From Pseudomaricurvus alcaniphilus (GTDB lineage: Bacteria > Pseudomonadota > Gammaproteobacteria > Pseudomonadales > Cellvibrionaceae), in assembly GCF_011440395.1 (NCBI RefSeq), contig NZ_JAAOIX010000001.1:186001-250000 (forward strand): a stretch of 64,000 bases of DNA, read 5' to 3'. The translations under genes and the position numbers were made by a program. The number at the start of each line of letters is the position of its first letter. The stretch's first letter is position 1. Under the pieces are notes generated by a model, which made no database searches, was not told the origin of the DNA, and saw only the letters and a list, made by a program, of their open reading frames with translations. Of this stretch, positions 31,642-43,239 are shown one piece after another.

Positions 31642-32625
31642 TCAGCTCGGCAGCAAATCAGCTACGGCATTGCGCTCTTCTTTCAACTCGGTTTCGGTGG
31701 CGGTCATTTTCGCACGGGAAAACTCGTTGATATCGATACCCTGAACGATACTCCAGTCGCCATCCTTACAGACACAGGGGTAGCCGTAAATCAGGCCCTT
31801 CTCGATGCCGTAGGAGCCGTCAGAATAGACACCCATGGTCACGTAGTCACCCTCCGGTGTACCCAGGGCCCAGTCGCGCATATGGAAAATCGCCGCATTG
31901 GCAGCAGAAGCCGCTGAGGATGCGCCCCGCGCCTTGATAATAGCCGCGCCACGCTGCTGCACAGTCGGAATAAAGTCTTCTTCGTACCAGGCCTGATCCA
32001 CCAGTTGCATGGCGTCAGTACCAGCGACCGTGGTGTTGTGAATGTCAGGGTACTGGGTAGCGGAGTGGTTACCCCAGATAATGACCTTGTTGACATCGTT
32101 GATGGTCTTGCCGGCTTTTTCCGCCAGCTGGCTCATGGCACGGTTGTGGTCGAGGCGCATCATGGCGGTAAATTGACGGGGGTCGATATCCGGCGCGTTA
32201 CGCTGGGTAATCAGGGCATTGGTATTGGCCGGGTTACCAACCACCAGCACCTTGATGTCTCGGGAGGCGTGATCGTTGATGGCCTTGCCCTGCACAGAAA
32301 AGATCGCCGCGTTTGCCTCCAGCAGATCCTTGCGCTCCATGCCCGGGCCGCGCGGACGAGCACCCACCAACAGCGCGTAATCGGCATCCTTAAAGGCTAC
32401 GTTAGGATCATCGGTGCAAACCATACCGGCCAGCAGCGGAAAGGCACAATCGTCCAGTTCCATCGCTACACCCTGGAGGGCATTCAGGGCGGGAGTGATT
32501 TCAAGCATTTGCAGAATCACGGGTTGGTCTTTACCTAGCATTTCGCCAGCAGCAATGCGGAATAACAGGGAGTAGCTGATCTGACCGGCTGCGCCAGTTA
32601 CGGCGACACGTACGGGTGCTTTCAC
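31642..32625 (-). CDS. mdh: Malate dehydrogenase
   Basis: A 327-residue NAD-dependent enzyme of the cytosolic/chloroplast-like type 2 group, converting malate to oxaloacetate. The Rossmann motif is [17 protein letters not shown]. The substrate-binding [15 protein letters not shown] and the catalytic His in [12 protein letters not shown] are intact. It probably works with the monomeric isocitrate dehydrogenase encoded here in the citric acid cycle. It is monocistronic by its terminator. Confidence 0.96.
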   Translation of the reverse strand: MKAPVRVAVTGAAGQISYSLLFRIAAGEMLGKDQPVILQMLEITPALNALQGVAMELDDCAFPLLAGMVCTDDPNVAFKDADYALLVGARPRGPGMERKDLLEANAAIFSVQGKAINDHASRDIKVLVVGNPANTNALITQRNAPDIDPRQFTAMMRLDHNRAMSQLAEKAGKTINDVNKVIIWGNHSATQYPDIHNTTVAGTDAMQLVDQAWYEEDFIPTVQQRGAAIIKARGASSAASAANAAIFHMRDWALGTPEGDYVTMGVYSDGSYGIEKGLIYGYPCVCKDGDWSIVQGIDINEFSRAKMTATETELKEERNAVADLLPS

Positions 32626-32786
32626 GATATTTCTCCGTTTACGCTCAATTTAGAAGTTGTAGATGAAGGCCGGAAAGGCCCCATCAGGCGGTGCAACATT
32701 ATATGGAAATAATGGCAAAATGCACTTAAAACATGGTCTTGGCGGGCAAAGAGGTGCCCTTCCAGCCTATTTAATCGGCACCCGCA

Positions 32787-33410
32787 CTATCCCTGTGCAC
32801 TCGCTGCATAACGCTGTACCAATGCCTGGTACAGCTCATCGCTGTAGCTGACACTGTTGCTGTCCAGCGAACGGGCTGCCAGCACCAGGTGTTCGTTGTC
32901 CTCAAGGCCGTCCCACACTTTCTGGTAGGTGCCATCCTGATAACCGTTGTCCTGGCGGAAGAAATTGAGCACGTTTTTACCCACGTAACCCCGATAGAGC
33001 TTGTCAAAGTCCATATCCATACCCGCCATCAGGCGACCAAAGGCCGGCACTGAAAAGTCCCGCGTGGTCAGCACCGCTGCCGCAAACGCCTCCAGGTCGA
33101 GGCGGAAGTCCGGCTGGTCGGTCTGGATAAGCAATTGATCGGCAATTTCCTCTGCCAATTGCGCGTGAGTCTTGCCGCTCTGCAACAGGATACTGAGGCC
33201 GAAGTGCCAGATATCAATCAACTCGAGCTGTACCTGCTCAATATCCGGGGTCTGCTTTTTCCACCATTTCCAACCGTAGTGATCGAGCAGCTCGGCACAT
33301 TCGATCCAGATCGCGCGATACCAGGCAAAGCCCTGCTGGCGCCAGTCGGCGTTTACCTTGCTGTTAATGCCGTCTTGCAGATCGAGCATGATTTTCAGTT
33401 GTTGCTGCAT
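32787..33410 (-). CDS. Dimeric dUTP diphosphatase (dUTPase_2 family)
   Basis: A 207-residue all-alpha NTP pyrophosphatase of the dimeric dUTPase family. The metal-binding motif is EVLLDHYG-like IECAELLDHYGWKWWKK followed by QVQLELIDIWHF, which supply the Glu and Asp ligands. It converts dUTP to dUMP and pyrophosphate. This family is unrelated to the trimeric Dut of E. coli. I start at the ATG at 33408-33410, seven nt after GGAG. Conversion of dCTP or other nucleotides is not excluded. Confidence 0.82.
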   Translation of the reverse strand: MQQQLKIMLDLQDGINSKVNADWRQQGFAWYRAIWIECAELLDHYGWKWWKKQTPDIEQVQLELIDIWHFGLSILLQSGKTHAQLAEEIADQLLIQTDQPDFRLDLEAFAAAVLTTRDFSVPAFGRLMAGMDMDFDKLYRGYVGKNVLNFFRQDNGYQDGTYQKVWDGLEDNEHLVLAARSLDSNSVSYSDELYQALVQRYAASAQG

Positions 33411-33613
33411 AAATTCTCCGTGGTGGGTCGCAATCAAACGCGGCAGATGCTATCAAATATCAGCCCCTCGCACACCCTCCTCACCTCCCCAGCTGTCACA
33501 ATTTAGTCACAATAACGCCACAATCCTGTCATTCGCCGATCATGAATTTGTCACATCAAAGCAATAACCTGTATTCGATACCTACAATCCAGGAACAATG
33601 AGGAGAACGAGCC

Positions 33614-34135
33614 ATGAAACTCCTGCAAAACTTGCACAACTGTGACCTGTACACCTTTGACTGGTGCCTGCGGCGCCGCCACTTGCAACAGCTAACCCGC
33701 GCCAGCCGCGAGGTGTCGCGCACCGCCGACGGTCACCTCTACGCCATCGCCCTGCTGCTGTTACTGCTGTTCAAGCAGTATCAGTGGGCCTGGGTGGTGC
33801 TAACGGCCTTTGCGATTGAGCGGACCTGCTATTTCTTTATGAAAAGCCACTTTCGCCGCAACCGCCCGCCGGCGGCCATTCCAGGCTTCACCAGCATAGT
33901 GCAACCCAGTGACCAGTTCAGCTTTCCCTCCGGGCACAGTTCCGCGGCTTTTCTTTGCACCGCGCTCGCAGTGGCGGCGATACCAGCCCTGGGCTGGCTG
34001 CTCTACCCCTGGGCCGTCGCCGTCGCCATCTCCAGGGTTTTACTGGGGGTTCACTTCCCCACCGACACCCTGGCAGGAGCGGCTCTGGGCCACAGCGTCG
34101 CCAGTCTTGTGTTGCTCTATATGGGTGTGGCATGA
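33614..34135 (+). CDS. PAP2-family phosphatase, membrane
   Basis: A 173-residue integral membrane phosphatase with five to six helices. The three PAP2 motifs are complete: KSHFRRNRPP, PSGHSSAAF and SRVLLGVHFPTD. Candidate substrates are phosphatidic acid, undecaprenyl pyrophosphate or phosphatidylglycerol phosphate. Its TGA overlaps the ATG of the next gene, a glycosyltransferase, so the two are translated together. This points to a lipid-linked or glycolipid reaction, which is inference. Confidence 0.88.
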   Translation: MKLLQNLHNCDLYTFDWCLRRRHLQQLTRASREVSRTADGHLYAIALLLLLLFKQYQWAWVVLTAFAIERTCYFFMKSHFRRNRPPAAIPGFTSIVQPSDQFSFPSGHSSAAFLCTALAVAAIPALGWLLYPWAVAVAISRVLLGVHFPTDTLAGAALGHSVASLVLLYMGVA

Positions 34136-35217
34136 GAATCTTTTACGGTGTGCAAGGCACCGGCAATGGCCACATCAGTCGCGCCCGAGCCATGGCAACA
34201 CACCTGCAGAATGCCGCCAATATAGACACCCGCTTCCTGTTTAGCGGCCGCCCCCGCGACCAGTACTTCGACATGGAGATATTCGGCAACTGGCAGAGCA
34301 AGACCGGGCTCAGCTTCGTGACTGAGAGAGGTCGGGTCAATCCCGCCAAAACAATCATCCGCAACAAGCTGTGGCGCTTCTACCGGGATATCTGCGAGCT
34401 CGACCTGAGCCAATACGACCTGGTGTTATCGGATTTTGAACCGATTACCGCATGGGCCGCCCGGCGCCAGGGCATCCCCTGCATTACCCTCGGCCACCAG
34501 TATGCGTTTCGATACGACATTCCCCTCGAAGGTGACTCCTGGCTATCGCGCAGCATCATCAAATATTTTGCCCCGGGCAGCGAGTATCTGGGCCTGCACT
34601 GGCACCATTTCGGCCAGCCAATACTGCCGCCGATCATAGATCTCAGGGAGCGCTCCCTGCCAGTGAAAGACAACCAGGTGCTGGTTTACCTGGGATTTGA
34701 GGACCCGGCCGAAGTCATACCCCTTTTGCATAAATTTCCACAGCAGAAATTTGTCTACTACGGCGAATTCAGCGAGCGCAGAGACGAGCAAAATATCACC
34801 CTGTGTCCGCTCAGCGTCAAGGGTTTCAAGCATGAGCTGGCACAATCCAGGGGAGTGATCTGCAACGCCGGTTTCGAGCTGGCCAGCGAAGCCCTGCACC
34901 TCGGCAAGCGCCTGCTGGTAAAACCCCTGCACGGCCAGATGGAGCAGCTCTCCAACGCCCTGGCACTCACCAGCCTCAAGCTCGGCCAGCGCATGGAAAA
35001 CCTGTCAGAAGCAGCGATCCGCGACTGGCTCGACTGCGCCGAGCAGCCGGATTGCCATTACCCTGACGTGGCTGCAGCCATCGTCAATTGGCTCCAGCAG
35101 AGTCAACGCTGCCCGGTCGCGGAGCTTGCCGGACGGCTCTGGGCAGAGGCGCGCGTGGCATCGGCAGGCCCGGCCGGCGACAACGATGTCCGGGTGCCGG
35201 TTGCCGCCGCCGGCTAA
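34132..35217 (+). CDS. MJ1255/VC2487-type glycosyltransferase
   Basis: A 361-residue cytoplasmic protein that looks like a GT-B glycosyltransferase related to UDP-N-acetylglucosamine transferases. The start MRIFYGVQGTGNGHISRA has the Gly-rich donor fold, and the C-terminal half has SRGVICNAGFELASEAL, the family motif near the sugar nucleotide. I use the ATG at 34132, which overlaps the PAP2 stop as ATGA. The acceptor is unknown; a lipid released or made by its phosphatase neighbour is a natural guess. The last 20 residues (VASAGPAGDNDVRV) look like an unstructured tail. Confidence 0.82.
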   Translation: MRIFYGVQGTGNGHISRARAMATHLQNAANIDTRFLFSGRPRDQYFDMEIFGNWQSKTGLSFVTERGRVNPAKTIIRNKLWRFYRDICELDLSQYDLVLSDFEPITAWAARRQGIPCITLGHQYAFRYDIPLEGDSWLSRSIIKYFAPGSEYLGLHWHHFGQPILPPIIDLRERSLPVKDNQVLVYLGFEDPAEVIPLLHKFPQQKFVYYGEFSERRDEQNITLCPLSVKGFKHELAQSRGVICNAGFELASEALHLGKRLLVKPLHGQMEQLSNALALTSLKLGQRMENLSEAAIRDWLDCAEQPDCHYPDVAAAIVNWLQQSQRCPVAELAGRLWAEARVASAGPAGDNDVRVPVAAAG

Positions 35218-35260
35218 TCGCCCCGGCGGTCTCCGCAGGGGGATTTGACAGGAAGTTACT

Positions 35261-36034
35261 TCAAGCCTTGCGGAACAGACGGTGGAAATTCTCCCCAGTC
35301 ACTTCGCACAGCTGCTCGTAACTGATACCCCTGAGTTCGGCCACAAACTTCGCCACCTCGCGTACAAATGCGGGTTCATTGGGCTTGCCCCGAAACGGCA
35401 CCGGCGCCAGGTAGGGCGAGTCGGTCTCTACCAGCAGCCGATCCAGCGGCAACTTGCGCGCCACATCGCGCAGCTCCTCGGCATTCTTGAAGGTGACAAT
35501 ACCGGAGAGCGACACGTAATAATTCATATCCAGGGCGGCTTTAGCCATCTCCCAACTCTCGGTAAAACAGTGCAGTACACCGGCGTTTTCCAGGCAGCCG
35601 TGCTCCCTGATCAAGCTCAATGTGTCTTCACGGGCGTCCCGAGTGTGTACGACAACCGGCAATTGAGCGCGACCGGCAGCCCGCAAATGAATGGCAAAAC
35701 TCTCCTGCTGCACCGCCAGGTCATCCTTGCTGTAATAGTAATCGAGGCCGGTTTCGCCCAGCGCCACCACATCCGGATTCTCGCCCCAGGCCACCAACTG
35801 GTCTTCGGTGGCCAGTCCCGCCGCCACATCGAGGGGGTGAACCCCCACCGAGGCCCGTACATCCGGGTACTTTGCCGCCAGGTCTGTGACCCGCTGCCGG
35901 TTCTCCAGACTGATGCCAATACAGAGAAATTTCTCTACCCCGGCCAATCGCGCTGCCTGCAGGGCCTGGTCGAGGCTGCCGCCATATTTATCGAGTTTCA
36001 ATCGATCCAGGTGGCAATGGGAATCTACCAGCAT
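35261..36034 (-). CDS. tatD: TatD-family metal-dependent hydrolase
   Basis: A 257-residue TIM-barrel nuclease of the TatD/YcfH type. Metal ligands are in the start DSHCHLD, in GETGLDYYY, in VVHTRDA, and in LLVETDSPYLAP. It probably trims DNA or RNA ends. In related genomes it follows tmk-holB-pilZ; here it does too, but an intrinsic terminator and tandem repeats lie between pilZ and tatD, so it has its own transcription start. AAGAGG precedes the ATG. Confidence 0.93.
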   Translation of the reverse strand: MLVDSHCHLDRLKLDKYGGSLDQALQAARLAGVEKFLCIGISLENRQRVTDLAAKYPDVRASVGVHPLDVAAGLATEDQLVAWGENPDVVALGETGLDYYYSKDDLAVQQESFAIHLRAAGRAQLPVVVHTRDAREDTLSLIREHGCLENAGVLHCFTESWEMAKAALDMNYYVSLSGIVTFKNAEELRDVARKLPLDRLLVETDSPYLAPVPFRGKPNEPAFVREVAKFVAELRGISYEQLCEVTGENFHRLFRKA

Positions 36035-36061
36035 AGGTGCCTCTTGGTTATGCGTTACAAA

Positions 36062-36109
36062 AATTAAACAATACGAAAGTTAAACAGTACGACGGCCAAA
36101 CAGTATAAA
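36062..36109. repeat. Three degenerate 16-nt tandem repeats upstream of tatD
   Basis: Units AATTAAACAATACGAA (36062), AGTTAAACAGTACGAC (36078) and GGCCAAACAGTATAAA (36094). Weaker copies may continue on both sides. They lie 28 nt upstream of the tatD start, in its promoter region. Confidence 0.75.
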
Positions 36110-36142
36110 AGATAAGCAGCATACGACTGAGCGAGTTGTAAC

Positions 36143-36166
36143 AAAAAAGGCCAGGGTAACTGGCCT
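36143..36166 (-). terminator. Intrinsic terminator after pilZ
   Basis: Read leftward, AGGCCAG pairs with CTGGCCT around TTACC and is followed by TTTTTTG. It lies about 35 nt after the pilZ stop and closes the fab-tmk-holB-pilZ transcript. Confidence 0.85.
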
Positions 36167-36201
36167 ATGGGTTTCCGGATGCCTGCTAAACGAGCAATTT
36201 G

Positions 36202-36555
36202 TCACATGGTATGAGTGGGCCGATCAGAGTCCAGTGAGCCGGCCAGGTAAGTCTCAATTTTTTTTGCGGCAGTGTCATCCTGATCGCTGAATTGTACTCC
36301 GACTCCGGCCGCGCGATTGCCCTGGGCGCCCTTGGGCGTCACCCAAACCACCTTGCCAGCCACCGGAATTTTTTCTGTTTCATCCATCAGGTTAAGGAGC
36401 ATAAACACCTCGTCACCGAGACTGTAGGTCTTGCTGGTGGGAATAAACAGCCCACCGTGCTTAACGTAAGGCATATAGGCTGCATACAGCACTGCTTTAT
36501 CCTTGATCGTCAGGGATAAAATACCGTTGCGCGCCGCTCCAGCTTTCGCTTGCAT
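36202..36555 (-). CDS. pilZ: Type IV pilus assembly protein PilZ
   Basis: A 117-residue single PilZ-domain protein with the length and location (after holB, before tatD) of Pseudomonas PilZ. It lacks the RxxxR motif, as true PilZ does, so it is not expected to bind c-di-GMP. It acts with PilB and FimX in pilus assembly. Features include the start ILSLTIKDKAVLYAAYMPYV, GGLFIPTSKTYSLGDEV and the C-terminal GVGVQFSDQD. Confidence 0.92.
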   Translation of the reverse strand: MQAKAGAARNGILSLTIKDKAVLYAAYMPYVKHGGLFIPTSKTYSLGDEVFMLLNLMDETEKIPVAGKVVWVTPKGAQGNRAAGVGVQFSDQDDTAAKKIETYLAGSLDSDRPTHTM

Positions 36556-36709
36556 GTATCTGTTCTCGTGTTAATCAATTTGCCCCAGCTACCACCCGGG
36601 TGTCACCGGTAGCCGTGTACAAGGAAAAATAATTCAATAATCGCCAGCTGTCCAGCCCGCCGCCTCGCGCCCTGCCAGGCGACAACCGGTTAATCGCTGC
36701 CCTTGCTTC

Positions 36710-37717
36710 CTAAGCATAGCGTGATTGTCGCGCCAGCGCCTGCCAGTCTAACATCAATTCTTCCAGCAGCAGTTGCTTATTGGGGTTGGCGGCGCTCAGG
36801 GACTGGCGCTTTAAGCGCACCAGCTTGTCCCAAAAGCGATAGGCCACCGTGGCCGGCGTGGCCGCCAGCAAATTCACCAGTTGCGCATCCCGGCCAGCAC
36901 TTGCCTCGCCGCCGCTGGCCTGCTGGCGAAAACCGCTCTGCAACCACTGCTGCATACTTTCGATCACTACCAGTGGCTCGCCGGAGGCCAGTTCGGCGGC
37001 CAGCGCCAGTGGCGACGCATTATGGGTGGCCACTCCCAGCAGGCCCTTTATAAGCGCCTCCTGCTTTACCAGCTTGTCCCCGTCAAGCAGCGCGAACGCC
37101 GCCAGCGGCGCCCCGGCAGCACACTTCAATAAATACTCCGGGTCCTGCCCCACCGCCAGCGGCGCCAGCCAGGCGAGACCGTCGTCGGTGGAGGGAATAG
37201 CAAACGGCAACAGCTGGCAGCGACTGCGAATCGTCGCCAGCACCCCGCTGGTCAAGTGCGACACCAGCAACAGCGTGGTATCACCCGAGGGTTCCTCCAG
37301 GCTCTTCAACAGCGCATTGGCAGAATTGGCATTCAGCCCCTCGGCCGGCTCTATCACAGCAACCTTGCGCCCACCCTGCTGGGCGGTCTTGCTGAGAAAT
37401 TCGGTCAAGCTCCTGACCTGGTCGATCTTGATAACGCGACTGCCGTCCTCAGGTCGCAGCAGCAGCAGGTCCGGGTGGGTCCCCGACAAATTAAGATCGC
37501 AGCCTTTGCAGTGGCCGCAAGCGGCATTGTTCAGGGGCGACAGGCAGAGCAGATAACAGCCGAACGCCGAGGCCAGATGCAGCTTGCCCACACCTTTCGG
37601 CCCGGCCAGTAACAACGCGTGGGGCAAGCGGTTATCCGCATGTTGCTGACACAAGCGCCCCCACTGCTCACGCTGCCAGGCAAACGGGACCGCAAGCCGC
37701 GCCTTTTCACTTTCCAT
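36710..37717 (-). CDS. holB: DNA polymerase III subunit delta'
   Basis: A 335-residue AAA+ clamp-loader subunit. HALLLAGPKGVGKLHLA is the degenerate P-loop, and CGHCKGCDLN is the zinc-binding site typical of delta'. LLKSLEEPSGDTTLLLVSH is the conserved LEEP block. It loads the beta clamp together with tau/gamma and delta. It lies between tmk and pilZ in the conserved order. Confidence 0.93.
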   Translation of the reverse strand: MESEKARLAVPFAWQREQWGRLCQQHADNRLPHALLLAGPKGVGKLHLASAFGCYLLCLSPLNNAACGHCKGCDLNLSGTHPDLLLLRPEDGSRVIKIDQVRSLTEFLSKTAQQGGRKVAVIEPAEGLNANSANALLKSLEEPSGDTTLLLVSHLTSGVLATIRSRCQLLPFAIPSTDDGLAWLAPLAVGQDPEYLLKCAAGAPLAAFALLDGDKLVKQEALIKGLLGVATHNASPLALAAELASGEPLVVIESMQQWLQSGFRQQASGGEASAGRDAQLVNLLAATPATVAYRFWDKLVRLKRQSLSAANPNKQLLLEELMLDWQALARQSRYA

Positions 37718-37847
37718 CTATTGTTCTCCACCCATCTTCAATACCGCTACGGCGCCAGTGCACGACCAAAACGCTGCCCTTTCCTTGCCCCTGCCCCTGC
37801 CCTTTTTCAGTGGCGGGCCAGAAGCAAAGACTTCAACCCCGGTTGAG

Positions 37848-39640
<1,793 letters not shown>

Positions 39641-39657
<17 letters not shown>

Positions 39658-40477
39658 ACCGGCTTTCCATCAGTGAACGCTGCAATTTTTGCATCGCGGG
39701 GGTAGCCTGGAAGCGCAGGTCACCGATTCGCTCAACAGGGATTATTCCGCGCACACTATTGCAACAAAACGCCCCACTGAAGCGGTCGAGCGAGGCCAGC
39801 GGAATCACCGCTTCGGCGGTGGCGACCTGATTGGCCGGCGCCAATTCGTCAATAATAAAGCCGCGCATCACCCCACTGACCCCGCACTCATTCAACAGCG
39901 GTGTTATCAATTTGCCACGCTGCTCAAAAAACACATTGCTGGAAGTCGTCTCGATAACGTTACCCTGGTTGTCGAGCACCAGTCCGTCACCAAAGCCCGC
40001 CGCGCTGCACTCCATTTGCAACATGATATTATCCAGTCGATTGAGGTGTTTAATGCCCGCGAGGTATGGGTTAGCTGGCAGCCGATAATCACAAACCCGC
40101 AATGCAATAGCGTCTTGCGCTGCCAGGTCACCGGCATACAAAGCAATAATCACGGTTGGGGAAGCGCCAGGATCGGGGCGATAACCGCGACCTCCGCCGC
40201 CGCGGGTAACAATCAACTTGGCGACAGTGCAGGTTTTCAGAGTCGCTGCCGGCACCGCCGCCAGCAGTTCACAAAGCCAGGTTTGCACCTGCTCAAGTGG
40301 CGGGGCAATACCCAGTCGCTGGCAGCCCCGGGTCAAACGCTGCTTATGGTAAGCCCAAAGCGGCAAGTCGCCAGCCACCAGGCGCATGGTTTCAAAAACC
40401 CCGTCGCCATAGGCCAGGCCGCGGTCCGAAACTGGCACCGCAGCCGCTACAACGCCGTTGACACTGCAAATAACCAT
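39641..40477 (-). CDS. pabC: Aminodeoxychorismate lyase
   Basis: A 278-residue fold-type IV PLP enzyme that splits 4-amino-4-deoxychorismate into p-aminobenzoate and pyruvate, completing the step started by PabB. The PLP Lys is in VAKLIVTRGGGGRGY (about residue 87), and the family blocks DRGLAYGDGVFETMR and NVIETTSSNVF are clear. The partner pabB lies 18 kb away. It overlaps mltG and lies 49 nt after fabF. Confidence 0.93.
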
Positions 40478-40526
40478 GGGCTTATGCGGGCCACAGCGAG
40501 CAGCCGTAACCTGCCGCAGTCAAGCT

Positions 40527-41765
40527 TTAAACCTTGCGGAAAATCAGCGAACCGTTGGTACCACCGAAGCCGAAAGAATTACTTAAAACGGCATTAATGG
40601 GCATTTCCTGGGCCGTATGAGGCACCAGGTTGAGGTCGCAAATTTCCTCGGGGTTGTCCAGGTTAATGGTTGGCGGAGCTACCTGATCCCGAATCGCCAG
40701 CACACTGAAGATGGCTTCAACACTGCCGGCAGCACCCAACAGGTGACCAATCATGGATTTGGTGGAGCTCACTGCGACCTTGTCTGCGGCACTGCCCATT
40801 ACCGACTTAACGGCTTTACACTCAGCGATGTCACCGGCTGGAGTGGACGTGCCGTGGGCGTTGATGTAATTGATGTCAGCGACATCGATCTGCGCATCCT
40901 TGATGGCGTTTTCCATGGACTGGGCCGCACCCTCGCCGTTTTCCGGCGGCGAAGTCATATGATAGGCGTCACCGCTCATACCAAAGCCGATCAATTCAGC
41001 GTAAATTTTCGCCCCGCGGGCCTTCGCCATTTCATACTCTTCCAGCACCACCACCCCGGCACCATCGCCGAGTACAAAACCGTCCCGGTCCTTGTCCCAG
41101 GGCCGACTGGCAGCCTGCGGGTCATCGTTGCGGGTCGACAGTGCTCGTGCCGCGGCAAAGCCGCCCAGGCCCACCGGTGTGCAGGCCATTTCCGCTCCGC
41201 CGGCCACCATGGCGTCTGCCTCGCCGTATTGAATCAGGCGCGCCGCCATACCGATATTGTGAGTACCTGTGGTACAGGCGGTAACGATAGAAATATTCGG
41301 GCCTTTGAAACCGTATTTGATACTCAGGTTGCCGGCGATCATATTGATGATCGCACCCGGTACGAAAAACGGGGATATGCGCCGCGGGCCCTTGCTGGCG
41401 ATGGTTGCGGCACCAAACTCGATAGACCCTATGCCGCCGATACCAGCGCCTATGGCAGCGCCAATGCGAGGGGCGTTTTCCTCGGTGATTGGCAGGCCGG
41501 AATCTTCCATGGCCTGAATCCCGGCAACCATACCGTACTGGATAAAGAGATCCATTTTCCGGGCATCTTTGGCCGGCAACAGCGGTTCCGGATCGAAGCC
41601 TTTCAACGAAGCACTAAAGCGGGTGGTGAATGCCGAGGCATCGAAAGTGTCTATGGGGCAGGCACCACTCTTACCTGCCAATATGCCATCCCAGGTTGAG
41701 GTGACATCATTACCCAGTGGGGTAACCATACCCACACCTGTTATTACCACTCTACGGCGTGCCAC
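40527..41765 (-). CDS. fabF: 3-oxoacyl-ACP synthase II
   Basis: A 412-residue condensing enzyme for fatty-acid elongation. The Cys-His-His triad is intact: the Cys in [12 protein letters not shown] (about residue 164), the His in [11 protein letters not shown] and the His in [11 protein letters not shown]. The start [20 protein letters not shown] is standard. It condenses malonyl-ACP with long acyl-ACP and helps set temperature-dependent unsaturation. It lies downstream of acpP with a hairpin between them. Confidence 0.97.
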   Translation of the reverse strand: MARRRVVITGVGMVTPLGNDVTSTWDGILAGKSGACPIDTFDASAFTTRFSASLKGFDPEPLLPAKDARKMDLFIQYGMVAGIQAMEDSGLPITEENAPRIGAAIGAGIGGIGSIEFGAATIASKGPRRISPFFVPGAIINMIAGNLSIKYGFKGPNISIVTACTTGTHNIGMAARLIQYGEADAMVAGGAEMACTPVGLGGFAAARALSTRNDDPQAASRPWDKDRDGFVLGDGAGVVVLEEYEMAKARGAKIYAELIGFGMSGDAYHMTSPPENGEGAAQSMENAIKDAQIDVADINYINAHGTSTPAGDIAECKAVKSVMGSAADKVAVSSTKSMIGHLLGAAGSVEAIFSVLAIRDQVAPPTINLDNPEEICDLNLVPHTAQEMPINAVLSNSFGFGGTNGSLIFRKV

Positions 41766-41919
41766 GCGGCCTCCTTTTGGTTTGTCTCTTCTGTTCTAGT
41801 GCAATACTGGTACGATTTTTGGCCAGCCACTAAACGGCTCAACTCCAATCGCACCTTGGTACCTGGCATAATAGCCTTTTTTGCCAATCGTTATCCGGTT
41901 TAAACACCACATAGACAGA

Positions 41920-41951
41920 AAAGCCGCCCTATTTTTCAATAGCGCGGCTTT
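41920..41951 (-). terminator. Hairpin between acpP and fabF
   Basis: AAAGCCGC at 41920-41927 pairs with GCGGCTTT at 41944-41951. Read leftward it is followed by only TTTTC. It may be a leaky terminator that lets acpP be made in excess over fabF. Confidence 0.55.
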
Positions 41952-42016
41952 CAGGACGATACGTGTTCAACAAGTATCAATTGGCTCAATCGAAGCCACT
42001 ACTGCTATTCCGGCGG

Positions 42017-42253
42017 TTAGTCCAGATTAGAGTTTACGTAATCGATTGCCAGCTGAACGGTAGTGATTTTTTCCGCTTCGTCATCAGGAATTTCAGTTTC
42101 GAACTCCTCTTCCAAAGCCATAACCAGCTCAACTGTGTCCAGTGAGTCAGCGCCAAGATCTTCAACGAAAGAGGCTTCGTTTTTCACTTCTTCTTCTTTA
42201 ACGCCCAGTTGCTCAGCAACGATTTTTTTAACGCGCTCTTCAATGCTGCTCAT
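42017..42253 (-). CDS. acpP: Acyl carrier protein
   Basis: A 78-residue, highly acidic four-helix protein. The phosphopantetheine-attachment Ser is in [14 protein letters not shown] (about residue 37). It carries acyl chains for FabD, FabG and FabF, whose genes flank it. I use the ATG at 42251-42253, giving [11 protein letters not shown] as in the family, with AGGAG 12 nt upstream. A TTG four codons earlier is directly next to the Shine-Dalgarno sequence and is less likely. Confidence 0.97.
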   Translation of the reverse strand: MSSIEERVKKIVAEQLGVKEEEVKNEASFVEDLGADSLDTVELVMALEEEFETEIPDDEAEKITTVQLAIDYVNSNLD

Positions 42254-42452
42254 AGTGGTTTTCAACTCCTAATTGATATCAATGGTTAGCCCTGAGCCTT
42301 GTCCCCAAACCCGTGTTCCAAAATCTTGGGAACCAGCTCTATTAGTGGGTTACGGCCAACTCGAAGGCGCATTCTACATAGAATTTCCCGAGTTGTAACG
42401 TAACGATTAAAAAATTCTTTCACGCCAAACGACTGCACTTTCGTGACAGACA

Positions 42453-43196
42453 TCAGGCCATATACATACCGCCATTCACATGGATGGTATCACCAGTGAT
42501 GTAGCCACCGGCATCACCTGCCAGAAATGCCACCACAGCAGCAATCTCTTCCGGCCGCCCCAACCTGCCAAGGGATATCTGCGACAGCATCAATTGCTTC
42601 TGCTCCTCCGACAGCTCCTTGGTCATATCGGTATCGATAAACCCGGGCGCTACGGTGTTGACGGTGATACCCCGCGAACCGACTTCTTTCGCCAGGGCGC
42701 GGGCAAAACCGCCGACGCCGGCTTTGGTGGCTGCGTAATTCGACTGCCCGGCATTACCCATAGAGCCCACTACGGAGCTGATATTGATAATGCGCCCCCA
42801 GCGAGCCTTCATCATGCCGCGCAGACAGGCCTTGCTGAGACGGTAAACCGCACTCAGATTGGTATTGATGACGTCAAACCACTCCTCGTCGCTCATCCGC
42901 ATCAACAGGTTATCCTTGGTGATACCGGCATTATTCACCAATATGGCCGGCGCGCCAAACTCGGCCTGAATATCTTTTAACAATGCAGCTACTGAATCTG
43001 CATCATTGACGTTCAACATCTTACCGCAGCCCTTGATGCCTTTCTCGGCAAAGCGGGCGGATATCTTCTCGGCACCGGCTTCGCTGGTCGCGGTACCGAT
43101 AACCGTTGCACCTGACTCACCGAGCTGATCTGCAATAGCCGCGCCAATTCCACGGCTGGCCCCGGTCACCAATGCGACCTTGTCTTTTACGCTCAT
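42453..43196 (-). CDS. fabG: 3-oxoacyl-ACP reductase
   Basis: A 247-residue short-chain dehydrogenase. The NADP motif is TGASRGIG near residue 12, the catalytic Ser is in NISSVVGSMGNAGQ, and Tyr/Lys are in SNYAATKAG. It reduces 3-oxoacyl-ACP in each elongation cycle. It lies between fabD and acpP, with 43 nt to fabD and 199 nt to acpP, enough for a separate acpP promoter. Confidence 0.97.
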   Translation of the reverse strand: MSVKDKVALVTGASRGIGAAIADQLGESGATVIGTATSEAGAEKISARFAEKGIKGCGKMLNVNDADSVAALLKDIQAEFGAPAILVNNAGITKDNLLMRMSDEEWFDVINTNLSAVYRLSKACLRGMMKARWGRIINISSVVGSMGNAGQSNYAATKAGVGGFARALAKEVGSRGITVNTVAPGFIDTDMTKELSEEQKQLMLSQISLGRLGRPEEIAAVVAFLAGDAGGYITGDTIHVNGGMYMA

Positions 43197-43239
43197 ACTC
43201 CAAAACTCCCTATCAATGGATTGAGTTTACTGATTACCA

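Noticed and set aside
33955-34131. Upstream extension of the glycosyltransferase gene inside the PAP2 gene
   Set aside because: The ATG at 34132 gives the family start MRIFYGVQGTGNGH, and the extra residues would only be an out-of-frame reading of PAP2.
40617-41699. 360-residue open frame opposite fabF
   Set aside because: Antisense shadow of fabF with no family features.
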